Assembly (NCBI RefSeq): GCF_000275865.1
Contig: NZ_CM001555.1
Span: 2,320,967-2,384,966, forward strand
Length of the DNA stretch: 64,000 bases
From: Methanofollis liminatans DSM 4140
Lineage (GTDB): Archaea; Halobacteriota; Methanomicrobia; Methanomicrobiales; Methanofollaceae
Direction of reading: 5' to 3'
This document shows, one piece after another, positions 34,539-43,407 of the stretch (the stretch's first letter is position 1; every line of letters starts with the position of its first letter). Made by a program: the position numbers and the translations under genes. The notes beneath the pieces were generated by a model. That model ran no database searches. It had not been told where the DNA came from and saw nothing but the letters and a program-made list of their open reading frames with translations.

Positions 34539-35687
34539 ATGGTATCCACCTATCTGAACCCGCCGGTCGCCCTCATGGGCGCGGGTGCGGTAAGAGAAAT
34601 CGGAGCGTGGACGAAGATGTTCGGCGCGAAAAAAGCGTTGATCGTCTCGGGCACCGGAAAACACGGCCAGACCCTCAACAAGGAGATCGCCGCCCTCCTC
34701 AAGGAGGCCGGGATCGACTCGGCGGTATTTGCAGGTGCCGAGCCCAACCCGACCGATCTCTCGGTCCATGAGGGTGCCGGGATGTACCTGAAAGAGTCGT
34801 GCGACGCCATCGTCGCCGTCGGCGGCGGGTCCCCGATGGACTGCGCCAAGGGCATCGGGATCATCGTCGCTGGCGGCGGGGAGATCCACGCCTACGAAGG
34901 GGTCGGCAAGGTGGTCAGGCCGCTGCCGACCCTGATCGCCGTCAACACGACGGCCGGGACCGACTCGGAGATGACCAGTTTCGCCGTCATCACCGACACC
35001 CGCCGGCACGTCAAGATGGCCCTCGTAGACTGGAAGCTGACTCCGAAGGTCGCCATCAACGACCCGGAACTAATGAAGAGCATGCCGCCGGCCCTCACCG
35101 CAGCCACCGGCATGGACGCTCTGACGCACGCCGTCGAGGCTTACGTCTCCACCATCGCCACGCCGACGACCGATGCCGCCGCCATTGCCGCGATCAAACT
35201 CATCGGGATGTGGCTCCGCCCGGCGGTCGCACACGGCGACGACATGGTCGCCCGTGACATGATGGCCCATGCCGAATACCTCGCCGGCATCGCGTTCAAC
35301 AACGCCAGCCTCGGCTATGTCCACGCCATGGCCCACCAACTCGGCGGCTTCTACAACCTGCCGCACGGCGTCTGCAACGCCATCCTCCTGCCGCACGTCC
35401 AGGCGTTCAACCTCGTCGCCGTACCCGATCGCTTCGTCGACATCGCAAGAGCGCTCGGCGAGAGCGTCGAAGGACTTTCCACAAACACGGCGGCCGAGAA
35501 GGCGATCGAGGCCATCAAAAAACTCTCGACAGAGATCGGCATCCCGTCCGGGGTCAAACACCTCGGTGCACGGGAGGAGGACATCCCGGCACTTGCCGAA
35601 AATGCGATGAAGGATATCTGCGGTCTGACCAACCCGCGCAAAGCGACGATCGACGATATCATCGCTATTTACCGGGCTGCATTGTAA
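34539..35687 (+). CDS. Iron-containing (group III) alcohol dehydrogenase
   Basis: A 382-aa NAD(P)-dependent dehydrogenase. The cofactor loop is VGGGSPMDCAKG. The metal ligands are visible as TGMDALTHAVEAY (Asp and His) and HAMAHQLGGFYNLPHG (two His). Members oxidise or reduce primary alcohols and aldehydes with Fe2+ or Zn2+. ATG 34539 follows GGGGGGAG at about eight bases; the frame remains open upstream, but that extension has no family counterpart. In a methanogen it could use ethanol or other alcohols as electron donors, or detoxify aldehydes. Confidence 0.95.
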   Translation: MVSTYLNPPVALMGAGAVREIGAWTKMFGAKKALIVSGTGKHGQTLNKEIAALLKEAGIDSAVFAGAEPNPTDLSVHEGAGMYLKESCDAIVAVGGGSPMDCAKGIGIIVAGGGEIHAYEGVGKVVRPLPTLIAVNTTAGTDSEMTSFAVITDTRRHVKMALVDWKLTPKVAINDPELMKSMPPALTAATGMDALTHAVEAYVSTIATPTTDAAAIAAIKLIGMWLRPAVAHGDDMVARDMMAHAEYLAGIAFNNASLGYVHAMAHQLGGFYNLPHGVCNAILLPHVQAFNLVAVPDRFVDIARALGESVEGLSTNTAAEKAIEAIKKLSTEIGIPSGVKHLGAREEDIPALAENAMKDICGLTNPRKATIDDIIAIYRAAL

Positions 35688-35804
35688 CAGGCCAAAAAAA
35701 AACACCTGATTTCAGGCCATGACAGGGAGGGGCAGGGCGCGAAACGCCGGGGGTCAAAACAGTTAATGGATCCCGCGACAAGATCATATGAAATCTGGTG
35801 TCTT

Positions 35805-36752
35805 ATGGAATCAAACAGGGAAGAGTGCGGGGATCCGGTCAGACAGGTCCATCTGAACCCGGACATGACCGTCGACGGGCTGGTCCGCGCCATCGCCGGT
35901 GCCGGGGCATACAACGGCGGGTCGCTCGCCCGCGCCGTCGACATCTATGAGGCGATGCTCCGCGACGAGAAGGCGACGAAGTTTTTCGGGCTCGCAGGCG
36001 CCATGGTTCCTGCAGGCATGGGGAGGATCGTCAGCGATCTCATCGAACAGGGTCATATCGACATTCTGGTCTCGACCGGCGCCAACCTCACCCACGACAC
36101 CATCGAGGCGATCGGCTGCCACCACTACCACGGCACCGCCGTCTGCGACGACGTCGAACTGCGTCACGAGGAGATCAACAGGATCTACGACATCTTCCTC
36201 CCGGACGAGGCCTTCATCCACTTCGAGGAGTTCATGCAGGAGTGCCTCTCAGATATCCCGGACAGAACGACGCTCTCGATCTCAGAACTCCTCCGCCACA
36301 TCGGCTCCCACCTGAAGACTGGCATCCTGGCGGCGGCGGCAAAGAACGATATCCCGGTCTTCTGCCCGGCCGTCCAGGACTCGATGCTCGGTCTGCAGTT
36401 CTGGTTCTACAACCAGGCGCACCACATCACCATCGACGCCTTCGGAGACATGAAGACGATCATCGACCGGTGTTATGCGGCAGAGCACGCCGGGGCGTTC
36501 CTGGTCGGCGGCGGCGTGCCGAAGAATTTCATCTTCCAGAGCAAGATGATCACCCCGGACGGCTTCACCTACGCTGTCCAGCTCACCGGCGACCGCCCGG
36601 ATCTCGGCGGGCTCTCGGGCGCCACCCTTGCCGAAGCGCAGTCCTGGGGGAAGATCAACGAGGACGCCGCGGCGGTCACCGTCTACGGCGACGCCACGAT
36701 CACCCTCCCGGTGATCGCGGCGGCGGTGCTGGAGAGGCTGAAACATGACTGA
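35805..36752 (+). CDS. dys: Deoxyhypusine synthase
   Basis: A 315-aa enzyme that transfers an aminobutyl group from spermidine to a lysine of aIF5A. The family segments are DGLVRAIAGAGAYNGG, GLAGAMVPAGMGRIVSDLI, VSTGANLTHD, and the active-site region VGGGVPKNFIF with the conserved Lys, then GGLSGATLAEAQSWGKI. The start is ATG 35805 (MESNREEC) or ATG 35766, which adds 13 residues and has GGGGG 12 bases upstream. The stop overlaps pyrF by 8 bases, so the two are translationally coupled. Confidence 0.94.
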   Translation: MESNREECGDPVRQVHLNPDMTVDGLVRAIAGAGAYNGGSLARAVDIYEAMLRDEKATKFFGLAGAMVPAGMGRIVSDLIEQGHIDILVSTGANLTHDTIEAIGCHHYHGTAVCDDVELRHEEINRIYDIFLPDEAFIHFEEFMQECLSDIPDRTTLSISELLRHIGSHLKTGILAAAAKNDIPVFCPAVQDSMLGLQFWFYNQAHHITIDAFGDMKTIIDRCYAAEHAGAFLVGGGVPKNFIFQSKMITPDGFTYAVQLTGDRPDLGGLSGATLAEAQSWGKINEDAAAVTVYGDATITLPVIAAAVLERLKHD

Positions 36753-37380
36753 ACTCATCCTCTCCCTCGACGTGACCGGCCTCAAAGAGGCGCTCCGGAT
36801 CGCCGGCGCCTGTGCCCCTGAGATCGATGCGATCAAGGTCGGCTACCCCCTGGCGCTCGCCGCCGGCCTCGGGATCGCCGGAGAACTCGCCGGGTTCGGT
36901 CTCCCCCTCATCGCCGATTTCAAAGTCGCCGACATACCGAACACGAACACCCTCATCTGCGAGCAGGTGTTTGCGGCCGGGTTCTCGGCGGTGATCGCCC
37001 AGGGCTTTCCGGGTCCTGACTCGGTGGCCGCCTGCGTGGAGGCCGCTCATGCCCACGGCGGCGAGTGCTACGTGGTCGCCGAGATGAGCCATCCCGGCGC
37101 CCTCACCTTCTTCTCGGCAGGCGTGCCCGAGCGCCTCTGCGAGATCGTCGCAGAGACCGGCGCCGACGGGATCATCGCCCCGGCGACCCGGCCCGAACGG
37201 GTGCGAGCGCTGCGTGCCCTGATCGGGAAGAAGAAGATCCTCTCACCTGGCATCGGCGCACAGGGCGGGGACCCGGCAGAGATCGCTCCCCTCGTCGACG
37301 GGATGATCGTCGGGCGCTCTATCTACGGCGCCGCCGACCCCGCGGCCGCCGCCCGGACCTACGCACCCTACCGCCGATGA
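36745..37380 (+). CDS. pyrF: Orotidine 5'-phosphate decarboxylase
   Basis: A 211-aa TIM-barrel enzyme that makes UMP from OMP in pyrimidine synthesis. The catalytic network is visible as IADFKVADIPNTN (Asp, Lys, Asp), with ELILSLDVT at the N-terminus, ILSPGIGAQGG and MIVGRSIYGA for phosphate binding. The length is normal for archaea. The ATG lies inside the end of dys. The reason for coupling to deoxyhypusine synthesis is not evident beyond possible shared growth control. Confidence 0.95.
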   Translation: MTELILSLDVTGLKEALRIAGACAPEIDAIKVGYPLALAAGLGIAGELAGFGLPLIADFKVADIPNTNTLICEQVFAAGFSAVIAQGFPGPDSVAACVEAAHAHGGECYVVAEMSHPGALTFFSAGVPERLCEIVAETGADGIIAPATRPERVRALRALIGKKKILSPGIGAQGGDPAEIAPLVDGMIVGRSIYGAADPAAAARTYAPYRR

Positions 37381-37576
37381 CGAGACGACCGTTCCGAGCC
37401 CGCGGGCGGTGACGAACCCTATGAGTCCTCCGAGGCGAAGATCCCGGACCTAAGGCCCGGGACTCACTTTTTCTGGCAGATATTCATTCCAGATTTTTTC
37501 CTGCGATTTTCCGGAGTGTTTCACGGCCCACGCCGGGGAGCGGCCGCTCCGTCGAGCCGAGAAATGCACGAAGTTC

Positions 37577-37584
37577 AAAAAAAA
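37577..37584 (-). terminator. Oligo-T terminator of the secreted-protein gene
   Basis: Eight T residues on the minus strand begin immediately after the stop codon of the 37589-39169 gene. The rest of the gap 37381-37588 shows an inverted repeat TCCCGG...CCGGGA (about 37449-37474) but no gene. Confidence 0.5.
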
Positions 37585-37588
37585 GAGG

Positions 37589-39169
37589 TCAGGAAAGGTT
37601 CCAGATCTGAGTCCCGATGCCCCTGATCGAGAGCCTCAGGTAGACCCCCGCCGGGTCGACCGACTCCGGCACCTCGAAGACCAGATACCCGGACGAATAA
37701 TCCGACCGGTCGATCGAGGTCGACGCATAGACCGAGCCTATTCCTCTCATGTAGGCCGACGGCTGAGAGGGCCTGTACTCCTCTCCGCCGGCGATGAGGG
37801 TGAAGTCTGTCGGGGACGGTGTCCGATATTTCGAACTCCCACCGCCATAATAGCCGATATGGTTGACCTCCATAAGCACGAAGAGGTACTGCTTCCCATA
37901 CGGGGCCTGGTAGACCTTCACATCGGCACCGGTACCTGCCTCGAAACTCTTCCAGGTGGTGGTGGACCTGGGCCGTACCGAGATCTTGTTCACCTGCCTC
38001 GTATCCATGAAGCGGTACGGCTCCCCGATCTTCAGAGCGTCGGGATAGATCTCCGTCGTCTGCAGGGTGAGGGTCGTGTCCTCGATCGTCCTGAGGTTCA
38101 TCCCCTCGAGAGCGGCGTTGAGCGAGTCCTGCCCTTCGGCGAGATAGGTGTTGCCGAGGGCGATATGGTCGGTGTCGGCGAAGGTGGCGCCATACCAGAT
38201 CGCTGAACCCGCCCGATCATAGCTCTCAAAGGCCTCGACGAAGCGGGCCTTCACATGCTCAAGGCCGTCGGGCACGGCGTACGCCCTGAACTCTGCGGAA
38301 CAGGACTTCGCGCTGCCCGTTAGTTCCATGGCGAGTTTCGAAACGGTGGCATAGTCCTGGTCGCCCGCCCTTATGGACATCTCGCTCACCGTCGATGCGA
38401 TGCTCGACGCCGCCTCTGTTCCGGCGTTTTTGAGCGTGTCGTAGTCACAGGGGACCTGTTCTTTCGCCTCGGCCTCCTGCAGGGGCTCCATCGCCGCCTC
38501 GGGATCTTCGTACGGAACACCGCTGCCCCGGACTACAGCGTCAGACCAGTCGGCACAGCGGATATAGGACGAGCCGTCCCATCCATTCCCGAACCTGGAC
38601 GCATCTTTTGCCGTGAGGATGAACTTGGAAGTGTACGCCCCGGTGCGTTTTTCCCTGAAAAACACAGCAACAAAAGCGGTTTCCCCCTTCAGATCGCCGG
38701 AATAGAAGGCTTCGGCGATGCGGGTGGCATCAGCCTCATGGCCCCAGAGCGATCCGGCGAGGAGATCCCTGGAGGCGTTCATGACGACATCGACCTTCAC
38801 CGCCTGACTGCGGCCCATATGCGCGGGGTCGGCGAGGTCGGCATCCGTGATCACCTCGAAGGTCGAAACGGTGATACCCGATGCTCCTGCACCTGCGCCC
38901 GAGAACCGATCCCTCGTAATATCTACCAGATATTCGGCCATTGCTGCATAGTCGCCGGGGTCAGGGGGCGAAAGAGTTGTCTCAGGCGTCGCCGCGGCGG
39001 CCTCTTTACCAAGGAGAGGATTTATGTCGCCCACGCTCCCGTTCCCCACGCCGAACGGCGGGAGTTGCAGCCCTGCGGGATCAGACCATCCCGCCGCAGG
39101 CGCGGCACAGAGGAGGATCAGCACCAGCGCAAGGGCCGGGACATGCAGGCATATGGTATGGTACTGCAT
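37589..39169 (-). CDS. Secreted protein with C-terminal DUF4352-like domain
   Basis: A 526-aa protein with a signal peptide: MQYHTICLHVPALALVLILL followed by CAAPAAGW, so export and cleavage near residue 27 are likely, possibly as a lipoprotein. The first about 370 residues show no family I recognise; they contain an alpha/beta part and a helical segment rich in Ala and Glu. The last about 130 residues (from WKSFEAGTGADVKVY) are beta-rich and resemble the telokin-like/DUF4352 fold common on archaeal surface proteins. ATG 39169 is chosen because it opens the signal peptide. It is divergent from the NrdD-like module. Confidence 0.75.
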   Translation of the reverse strand: MQYHTICLHVPALALVLILLCAAPAAGWSDPAGLQLPPFGVGNGSVGDINPLLGKEAAAATPETTLSPPDPGDYAAMAEYLVDITRDRFSGAGAGASGITVSTFEVITDADLADPAHMGRSQAVKVDVVMNASRDLLAGSLWGHEADATRIAEAFYSGDLKGETAFVAVFFREKRTGAYTSKFILTAKDASRFGNGWDGSSYIRCADWSDAVVRGSGVPYEDPEAAMEPLQEAEAKEQVPCDYDTLKNAGTEAASSIASTVSEMSIRAGDQDYATVSKLAMELTGSAKSCSAEFRAYAVPDGLEHVKARFVEAFESYDRAGSAIWYGATFADTDHIALGNTYLAEGQDSLNAALEGMNLRTIEDTTLTLQTTEIYPDALKIGEPYRFMDTRQVNKISVRPRSTTTWKSFEAGTGADVKVYQAPYGKQYLFVLMEVNHIGYYGGGSSKYRTPSPTDFTLIAGGEEYRPSQPSAYMRGIGSVYASTSIDRSDYSSGYLVFEVPESVDPAGVYLRLSIRGIGTQIWNLS

Positions 39170-39368
39170 CGGACTATCATATGCAAATGGGGCAGAAATA
39201 GATTCTCCCACCAGCGACAGAGAGGGATGCCAAGGCCCGGACATAAAGAATTTAAACCTCTTTTTTGCTGTTTCATGACGAAAAAAACGACCGAACAGGT
39301 CAGGCGAACAGGGAGAGAGCCCCGACTATCCAGACAGGTTTTATAATCTGGACGGGCAAGTCTTACGC

Positions 39369-39731
39369 ATGCAGTGGAGCGAAGAGCACCTGGCCCTGGC
39401 GCGTAAATACCGGAAGCTTGAAGAGATACCAGTCGAAGAGCGGCGCTACAAGTGCCATACCTGCAACCATGTGGTGGAGACCAGCCCCTGCCCGGTTTGC
39501 GGCGAGACCCAACTCGAGATCATGTGCCCGCTCGACCACACACACTGCTCCCACGATATCGTTTCAGGCATCGAGTACTGCCCTCTCTGCGGCGAACCTG
39601 TCTGCCCCGAGTGCGGATCCCACGACGTCTCCCAGATCAGCCGGGTCACCGGCTATCTTCAAGACGTCTCCGGCTGGAATGCCGGAAAACAGCAGGAACT
39701 CAAAGACCGGATCAGGTATACCGTCGCATGA
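39369..39731 (+). CDS. Stand-alone zinc and glycyl-radical C-terminal module of class III ribonucleotide reductase
   Basis: A 120-aa protein. Four CX2C-type pairs are visible (CHTC, CPVC, CPLC, CPEC). The last about 40 residues match the C-terminus of anaerobic ribonucleotide reductase NrdD: CPECGSHDVSQISRVTGYL, where RVxGY is the loop holding the radical-bearing Gly, followed by WNAGKQQELKDRIRY. The catalytic barrel of NrdD (about 500 residues) is absent, and the gene begins with its own ATG and N-terminal helix, so it is not an obvious 3' fragment. It may be a spare glycyl-radical subunit, like GrcA/YfiD for pyruvate formate-lyase, or a zinc protein derived from NrdD. Its stop overlaps the cbiZ start (ATGA). 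Confidence 0.75.
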   Translation: MQWSEEHLALARKYRKLEEIPVEERRYKCHTCNHVVETSPCPVCGETQLEIMCPLDHTHCSHDIVSGIEYCPLCGEPVCPECGSHDVSQISRVTGYLQDVSGWNAGKQQELKDRIRYTVA

Positions 39732-40624
39732 GATATTTTTTCACGGGAGACACTATTTTTGTCCGTGGTGACTTCAGGGCGGCAAGCACCGGCGTCAATG
39801 GCGGCAGCCGCCCGGCGTCCACCATTTTCAACCATACCGTCCCCGGCAACTTCGATCACGCAGATCCATTCCGGTACCTCTGGCAGATCGCCACGGCCGC
39901 AGGATTCGGGGAGGATTTCTTCGGCCTGTTGACCGCGGTGCCGATGCGCCACCTCTGCATCCTGCAGTATGATTTTATCACGGTTTTCATCACCGCAGGC
40001 GTCACGAACCCGAACCCGGACCCGACCGCACCCCATACGATCAACATCATCGTCGTCTCGCGCGAAGGCCTCTCTGACGGAGCGCTCCTGGAGACGATCG
40101 TCACGGCAACCGGGGCAAAGGCCCACGCCCTCGGCCTGATGAAATACCCCTTCACCGGGACGACGACCGACGCCGTCGTCGTGGCGTCCGAGGGCGAAGT
40201 GCGCCACACCTATGCCGGTACCGCCACCGAGGCGGGTCGGCGGGTCTACGCCGCCGTGGCCCGCGGGGTGCAGGAGGCGCTTGACCGGCAGGAGGGGCGG
40301 ACGGTGCGGGAAAGACCGTCGTTTTTTATTTTCAGCCGCTACGGCGGCGACCACTGGGTGGAGTGGCGGCCTGAAGGCTGCCCATATTATCCCTGCCATT
40401 TCGAGGGGCAGGTCTGCGACTTCTGTTACTGCCCCTATTATCCCTGCCATGACAGCGAACTTGGAGAATGGGTGAAGAGCTCCTCGGGCGGTCAGATCTG
40501 GAGTTGCAGCACCTGCACGCTCCTCCACGAGCCCGGGGTCGCTGCCTACTTTAAAAAGAATCCGGAAGCCTCGCTTCCGGAGCTGAAAAAATACCGGGTC
40601 TCCCTGAAGGAAGACCCACAATAG
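39728..40624 (+). CDS. cbiZ: Adenosylcobinamide amidohydrolase CbiZ with C-terminal Cys-rich domain
   Basis: A 298-aa protein. Residues about 1-200 match CbiZ, which hydrolyses the aminopropanol side chain of adenosylcobinamide to give adenosylcobyric acid for cobamide salvage: ASTGVNGGSRPASTIFNHTV, then VFITAGVTNPNPD, HTINIIVV and a C-terminal GTTTDAVVVAS. Residues about 225-275 form a cysteine-rich small domain (CPYYPCHFEGQVCDFC, CPYYPCHD, CSTC) that also occurs elsewhere next to or fused to CbiZ in methanogens. Methanogens need cobamides for Mtr and corrinoid methyltransferases. It is translationally coupled to the NrdD-like module. Confidence 0.92.
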   Translation: MRYFFTGDTIFVRGDFRAASTGVNGGSRPASTIFNHTVPGNFDHADPFRYLWQIATAAGFGEDFFGLLTAVPMRHLCILQYDFITVFITAGVTNPNPDPTAPHTINIIVVSREGLSDGALLETIVTATGAKAHALGLMKYPFTGTTTDAVVVASEGEVRHTYAGTATEAGRRVYAAVARGVQEALDRQEGRTVRERPSFFIFSRYGGDHWVEWRPEGCPYYPCHFEGQVCDFCYCPYYPCHDSELGEWVKSSSGGQIWSCSTCTLLHEPGVAAYFKKNPEASLPELKKYRVSLKEDPQ

Positions 40625-40630
40625 ACCGTT

Positions 40631-40822
40631 TCACTCCGTGATGCCGAGCGCGGAAAGGAGCTCGCTCAGAGGGATGCCATGGGCTGCCGCCGCCTGGCGG
40701 ATGCTTTCCCCGCGGCCGATCGCGCAGCCGAGGCACCCCATACCAAATCGCATGAGGACATCTGCGGATTCCGGTTTTTCCTGGAGAAGCTCCAGAATGG
40801 TACTGTCAGCAGTAACTGCCAT
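40631..40822 (-). CDS. DUF1858 family protein
   Basis: A 63-aa protein. The single small helical DUF1858/ScdA-N-like domain is clear: TILELLQEKPESADVLMRFGMGCLGCAIGRGESIRQAAAAHG-type sequence with the CLGC pair, then IPLSELLSALGI. Members occur in anaerobes, alone or fused to redox proteins; the CXXC may be redox-active or metal-binding. ATG 40822 fits the family start; no strong ribosome site is seen. It ends six bases from the convergent cbiZ stop. Confidence 0.85.
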   Translation of the reverse strand: MAVTADSTILELLQEKPESADVLMRFGMGCLGCAIGRGESIRQAAAAHGIPLSELLSALGITE

Positions 40823-40944
40823 AGCAAAAGAATGGGTACCAGAAGTATTTAACATTTCAATTTTTTGGGGTGGGCGAACACTTCCGCACCGCACGCCCAA
40901 TCACTATATATCAGGCAGGCGCTGACGCTCATCTGGAGATGTAG

Positions 40945-42756
40945 ATGGATCTATCCGAAGTAGCAGAAAGAATCTCCCGGAAGTTTTCGTCCATGAACGT
41001 GGAAATCGACCCGGCCCTCGCCGAAAAGAAGCTCCGCACCCTTGTCGAGGAGTTCGGGGTGAACATCCCTGAGGCCGAGAAGACGGTCACCGAGAACCTG
41101 GCGAAGGAGCACAATCTCTCCCTCTCCCCCTCCTCTTCCCCCAGAACAACGACGGAACGGGAGATCGGCGGACTTGTGACCGGAGAATGGGTGACGATCG
41201 AGGGCCTGGTGGTCTCGCTCACCGTCCCGCCGACCGATGCAATCGCCCAGAGCGGTGTCATCGCCGACGCCTCGGGTGCGATTCAGTTTACGATGTGGTC
41301 CCGGGCCGGCCATGAGCCCCTTGTGGCCGGGCAATGGTATCGCTTCGAATCTGCAGTGGTGGACGAGTACCGCGGTGTTCCCAAGGTGAACCTCCACCAG
41401 GGCACCACGATCACGCCCATTGAGGGTAAAAAATCCTTCACTCCAAAATATACCGGTGTCGCCGATTTAAAGCCCGGAATCGCAAGCGTCAGGGTGAAGA
41501 TGCTCCAGGAGTGGGAGAACAGGCACGAGCGGATCCTCCAGACAGGGCTTGTCGGCGACGGGAGCGGCAGGATAAAGTTCACCATCTGGAAGGAGGAGGG
41601 GAAAAAGCCCCTCGCTCCAGATACCGTCTACGCAATCCATTATGCAACCGTCGAAGAGTACCAGGGGCGCCTGTCGATCACCCTCAACACCGCGGACTAT
41701 TCTGTGGCCGAGGGGGGGATCGAGGTCGTCTCCGGGCCTTCCACCCCGATGAAAAAAGAGACCGTCACCGGCAAAGTAGTTACCCTCACCACGGCGACCA
41801 GCCCATCCATCGCCCAGACCGGAATTATCGCCTACCCGGAGGGCGCCATGACCTTTGTAGCATGGGAGCGTTCCGGCGCCCCGGCCATGGAGTACGGGAA
41901 GTGGTACAGGCTTGAAAACGCCTCTATCGACCAGTTCAGGGGAGCACCCCGGGTGAACATCGGGGAGGGGACGAGCGTGATCGAGATCGAGAGCGACACC
42001 CCGATTGTTCCCGCCGTGATCCCGGTTTGCGACCTCGCCCCCGGCGTTGCAAGCGTCAGGGTGAAAATGGTGCAGGAATGGGAGGCCAGACACGAGCGGA
42101 TCCTCCAGACAGGGCTTGTCGGCGATGAGTCCGGCACCGTGAAGTTCACGATCTGGAAAGAGGAAGGTGTCGAGCCCCTCAGCCCGAACATGGTCTACAC
42201 TATCTACTATACGACCGTCGACGAGTACCAGGGGCGCCTCTCCATCACGCTGAACGGGGCGATGGTCCTCGCCGAGGAAGGCGCCACCCTTGAAGTCGGG
42301 ACCGGCGGCATGACGCTCACCGGTGCAATCGTGAATATCGGCCCGGGCTCAGGGCTGATCAAGCGCTGTCCGGTGGAGGGGTGCAACCGCGTCCTCTCGA
42401 AGCGAAATTACTGCCCGGTGCACGAGGTGCAGAACGACTTCAGATATGACCTGCGGATCAAGGCGGTGCTCGACGATGGCGTGAAGGCGCACAACATCCT
42501 CATGCAGAAGGAGGTTGTTGAGGCGGTGGCAGGCCTGACCCTGGAAGACGCCGTGAAAACCGTGCAGGAGAGCCCGCTCGGGATGGACGACATCTTCTAC
42601 CGCCTGCGCGACGCCCTCATGGGCAGGTATTACGCATGCAGGGGCGGCGACCTTGGCGACACCCTCCTGGTAAAGGAATGCACTCCCCTTGGTTTCGACG
42701 GGGAGCAGCATGCTGCTCTTCTCAACCGCCTCGGAGGTGAGATCAATGCCAGCTGA
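40945..42756 (+). CDS. rpa: Replication protein A with four OB folds and zinc finger
   Basis: A 603-aa single-stranded DNA-binding protein. After a helical N-terminus (1-70), four OB folds alternate as A-B-A'-B'. Units B and B' (about residues 178-250 and 367-439) are close copies, sharing RVKMxQEWExRHERILQT and YQGRLSITLN, offset 189 codons. A zinc finger (CPVEGCNRVLSKRNYCPVH) lies near residue 480, followed by the RPA C-terminal OB region. It protects ssDNA in replication and repair. It overlaps its partner gene by 11 bases. Confidence 0.94.
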   Translation: MDLSEVAERISRKFSSMNVEIDPALAEKKLRTLVEEFGVNIPEAEKTVTENLAKEHNLSLSPSSSPRTTTEREIGGLVTGEWVTIEGLVVSLTVPPTDAIAQSGVIADASGAIQFTMWSRAGHEPLVAGQWYRFESAVVDEYRGVPKVNLHQGTTITPIEGKKSFTPKYTGVADLKPGIASVRVKMLQEWENRHERILQTGLVGDGSGRIKFTIWKEEGKKPLAPDTVYAIHYATVEEYQGRLSITLNTADYSVAEGGIEVVSGPSTPMKKETVTGKVVTLTTATSPSIAQTGIIAYPEGAMTFVAWERSGAPAMEYGKWYRLENASIDQFRGAPRVNIGEGTSVIEIESDTPIVPAVIPVCDLAPGVASVRVKMVQEWEARHERILQTGLVGDESGTVKFTIWKEEGVEPLSPNMVYTIYYTTVDEYQGRLSITLNGAMVLAEEGATLEVGTGGMTLTGAIVNIGPGSGLIKRCPVEGCNRVLSKRNYCPVHEVQNDFRYDLRIKAVLDDGVKAHNILMQKEVVEAVAGLTLEDAVKTVQESPLGMDDIFYRLRDALMGRYYACRGGDLGDTLLVKECTPLGFDGEQHAALLNRLGGEINAS

Positions 42757-43315
42757 AACACCACGTTACGAGCGCGAACCGGCCCGGCGGGTCTTTGCCG
42801 CGGAGCTGCGCGAGGCCACCCACCACTTCAAGGACGGCGAGGACGAAAAGAGCCCGACCTACGTCCTCCTCCCCACCGGCGAGCGGTGCAACAGGGTGCT
42901 GTTCATCGGCTCCATGACCCACAAGGAGAAAAAAGGCGAGCAGAACATTTTCTACTCGGTCCGGGTCGCGGATCCGACCGGAACCTTCTTCGTCAACGCC
43001 AGCTCGTTCCAGCAGGAAGCGATGACGCAGGTCTCGAAGATCGATCCTCCGGCATTCGTGGCGGTAGTCGGGAAACCGAACGCCTACGAGGCGCCGGACG
43101 GACGGGTCTTCGTCTCGGTGCGGGCCGAGTCGGTGACCGTCGTCGATAAGGAGATGCGCAACCGCTGGGTGCTGGACGCAGCCGAGCAGACCCTCAAACG
43201 GATCGAGGCGTACGGCCAGACCCCCGACTCACAGCGTGCACAAGAACGCTACAATGCCGATATGGCCACATACAAAAGGATGGTCTACGAGGCGCTCACC
43301 CAGATCACCATCTGA
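42746..43315 (+). CDS. RPA-associated protein (COG3390 type)
   Basis: A 189-aa partner of archaeal RPA with one OB fold (about residues 45-135: RCNRVLFIGSMTHKEKKGEQN, FYSVRVADPTGTFFVNAS, FVAVVGKPNAYEAPDGR) and a helical C-terminus. Such genes follow rpa in many euryarchaea and their products bind RPA. GGAGGTGA at 42733-42740 lies inside rpa and drives ATG 42746, so the pair is made together. Confidence 0.92.
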   Translation: MPAETPRYEREPARRVFAAELREATHHFKDGEDEKSPTYVLLPTGERCNRVLFIGSMTHKEKKGEQNIFYSVRVADPTGTFFVNASSFQQEAMTQVSKIDPPAFVAVVGKPNAYEAPDGRVFVSVRAESVTVVDKEMRNRWVLDAAEQTLKRIEAYGQTPDSQRAQERYNADMATYKRMVYEALTQITI

Positions 43316-43323
43316 AAAACTCT

Positions 43324-43349
43324 TTTTTTTGAGGCGGCACTCAAAAAAA
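43324..43349. terminator. Symmetric bidirectional terminator
   Basis: TTTTTTTGAG, a six-base loop GCGGCA, then CTCAAAAAAA: a perfect inverted repeat between convergent genes. Each strand ends in seven T residues after a short hairpin, so it can stop transcription from both the RPA pair and the recombinase-like gene. Confidence 0.7.
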
Positions 43350-43407
43350 GGTCAGGAAACGGGATCTCTCAAAAAAGATGCTATAGACCCGTTTGAGGGC
43401 CGCACGA

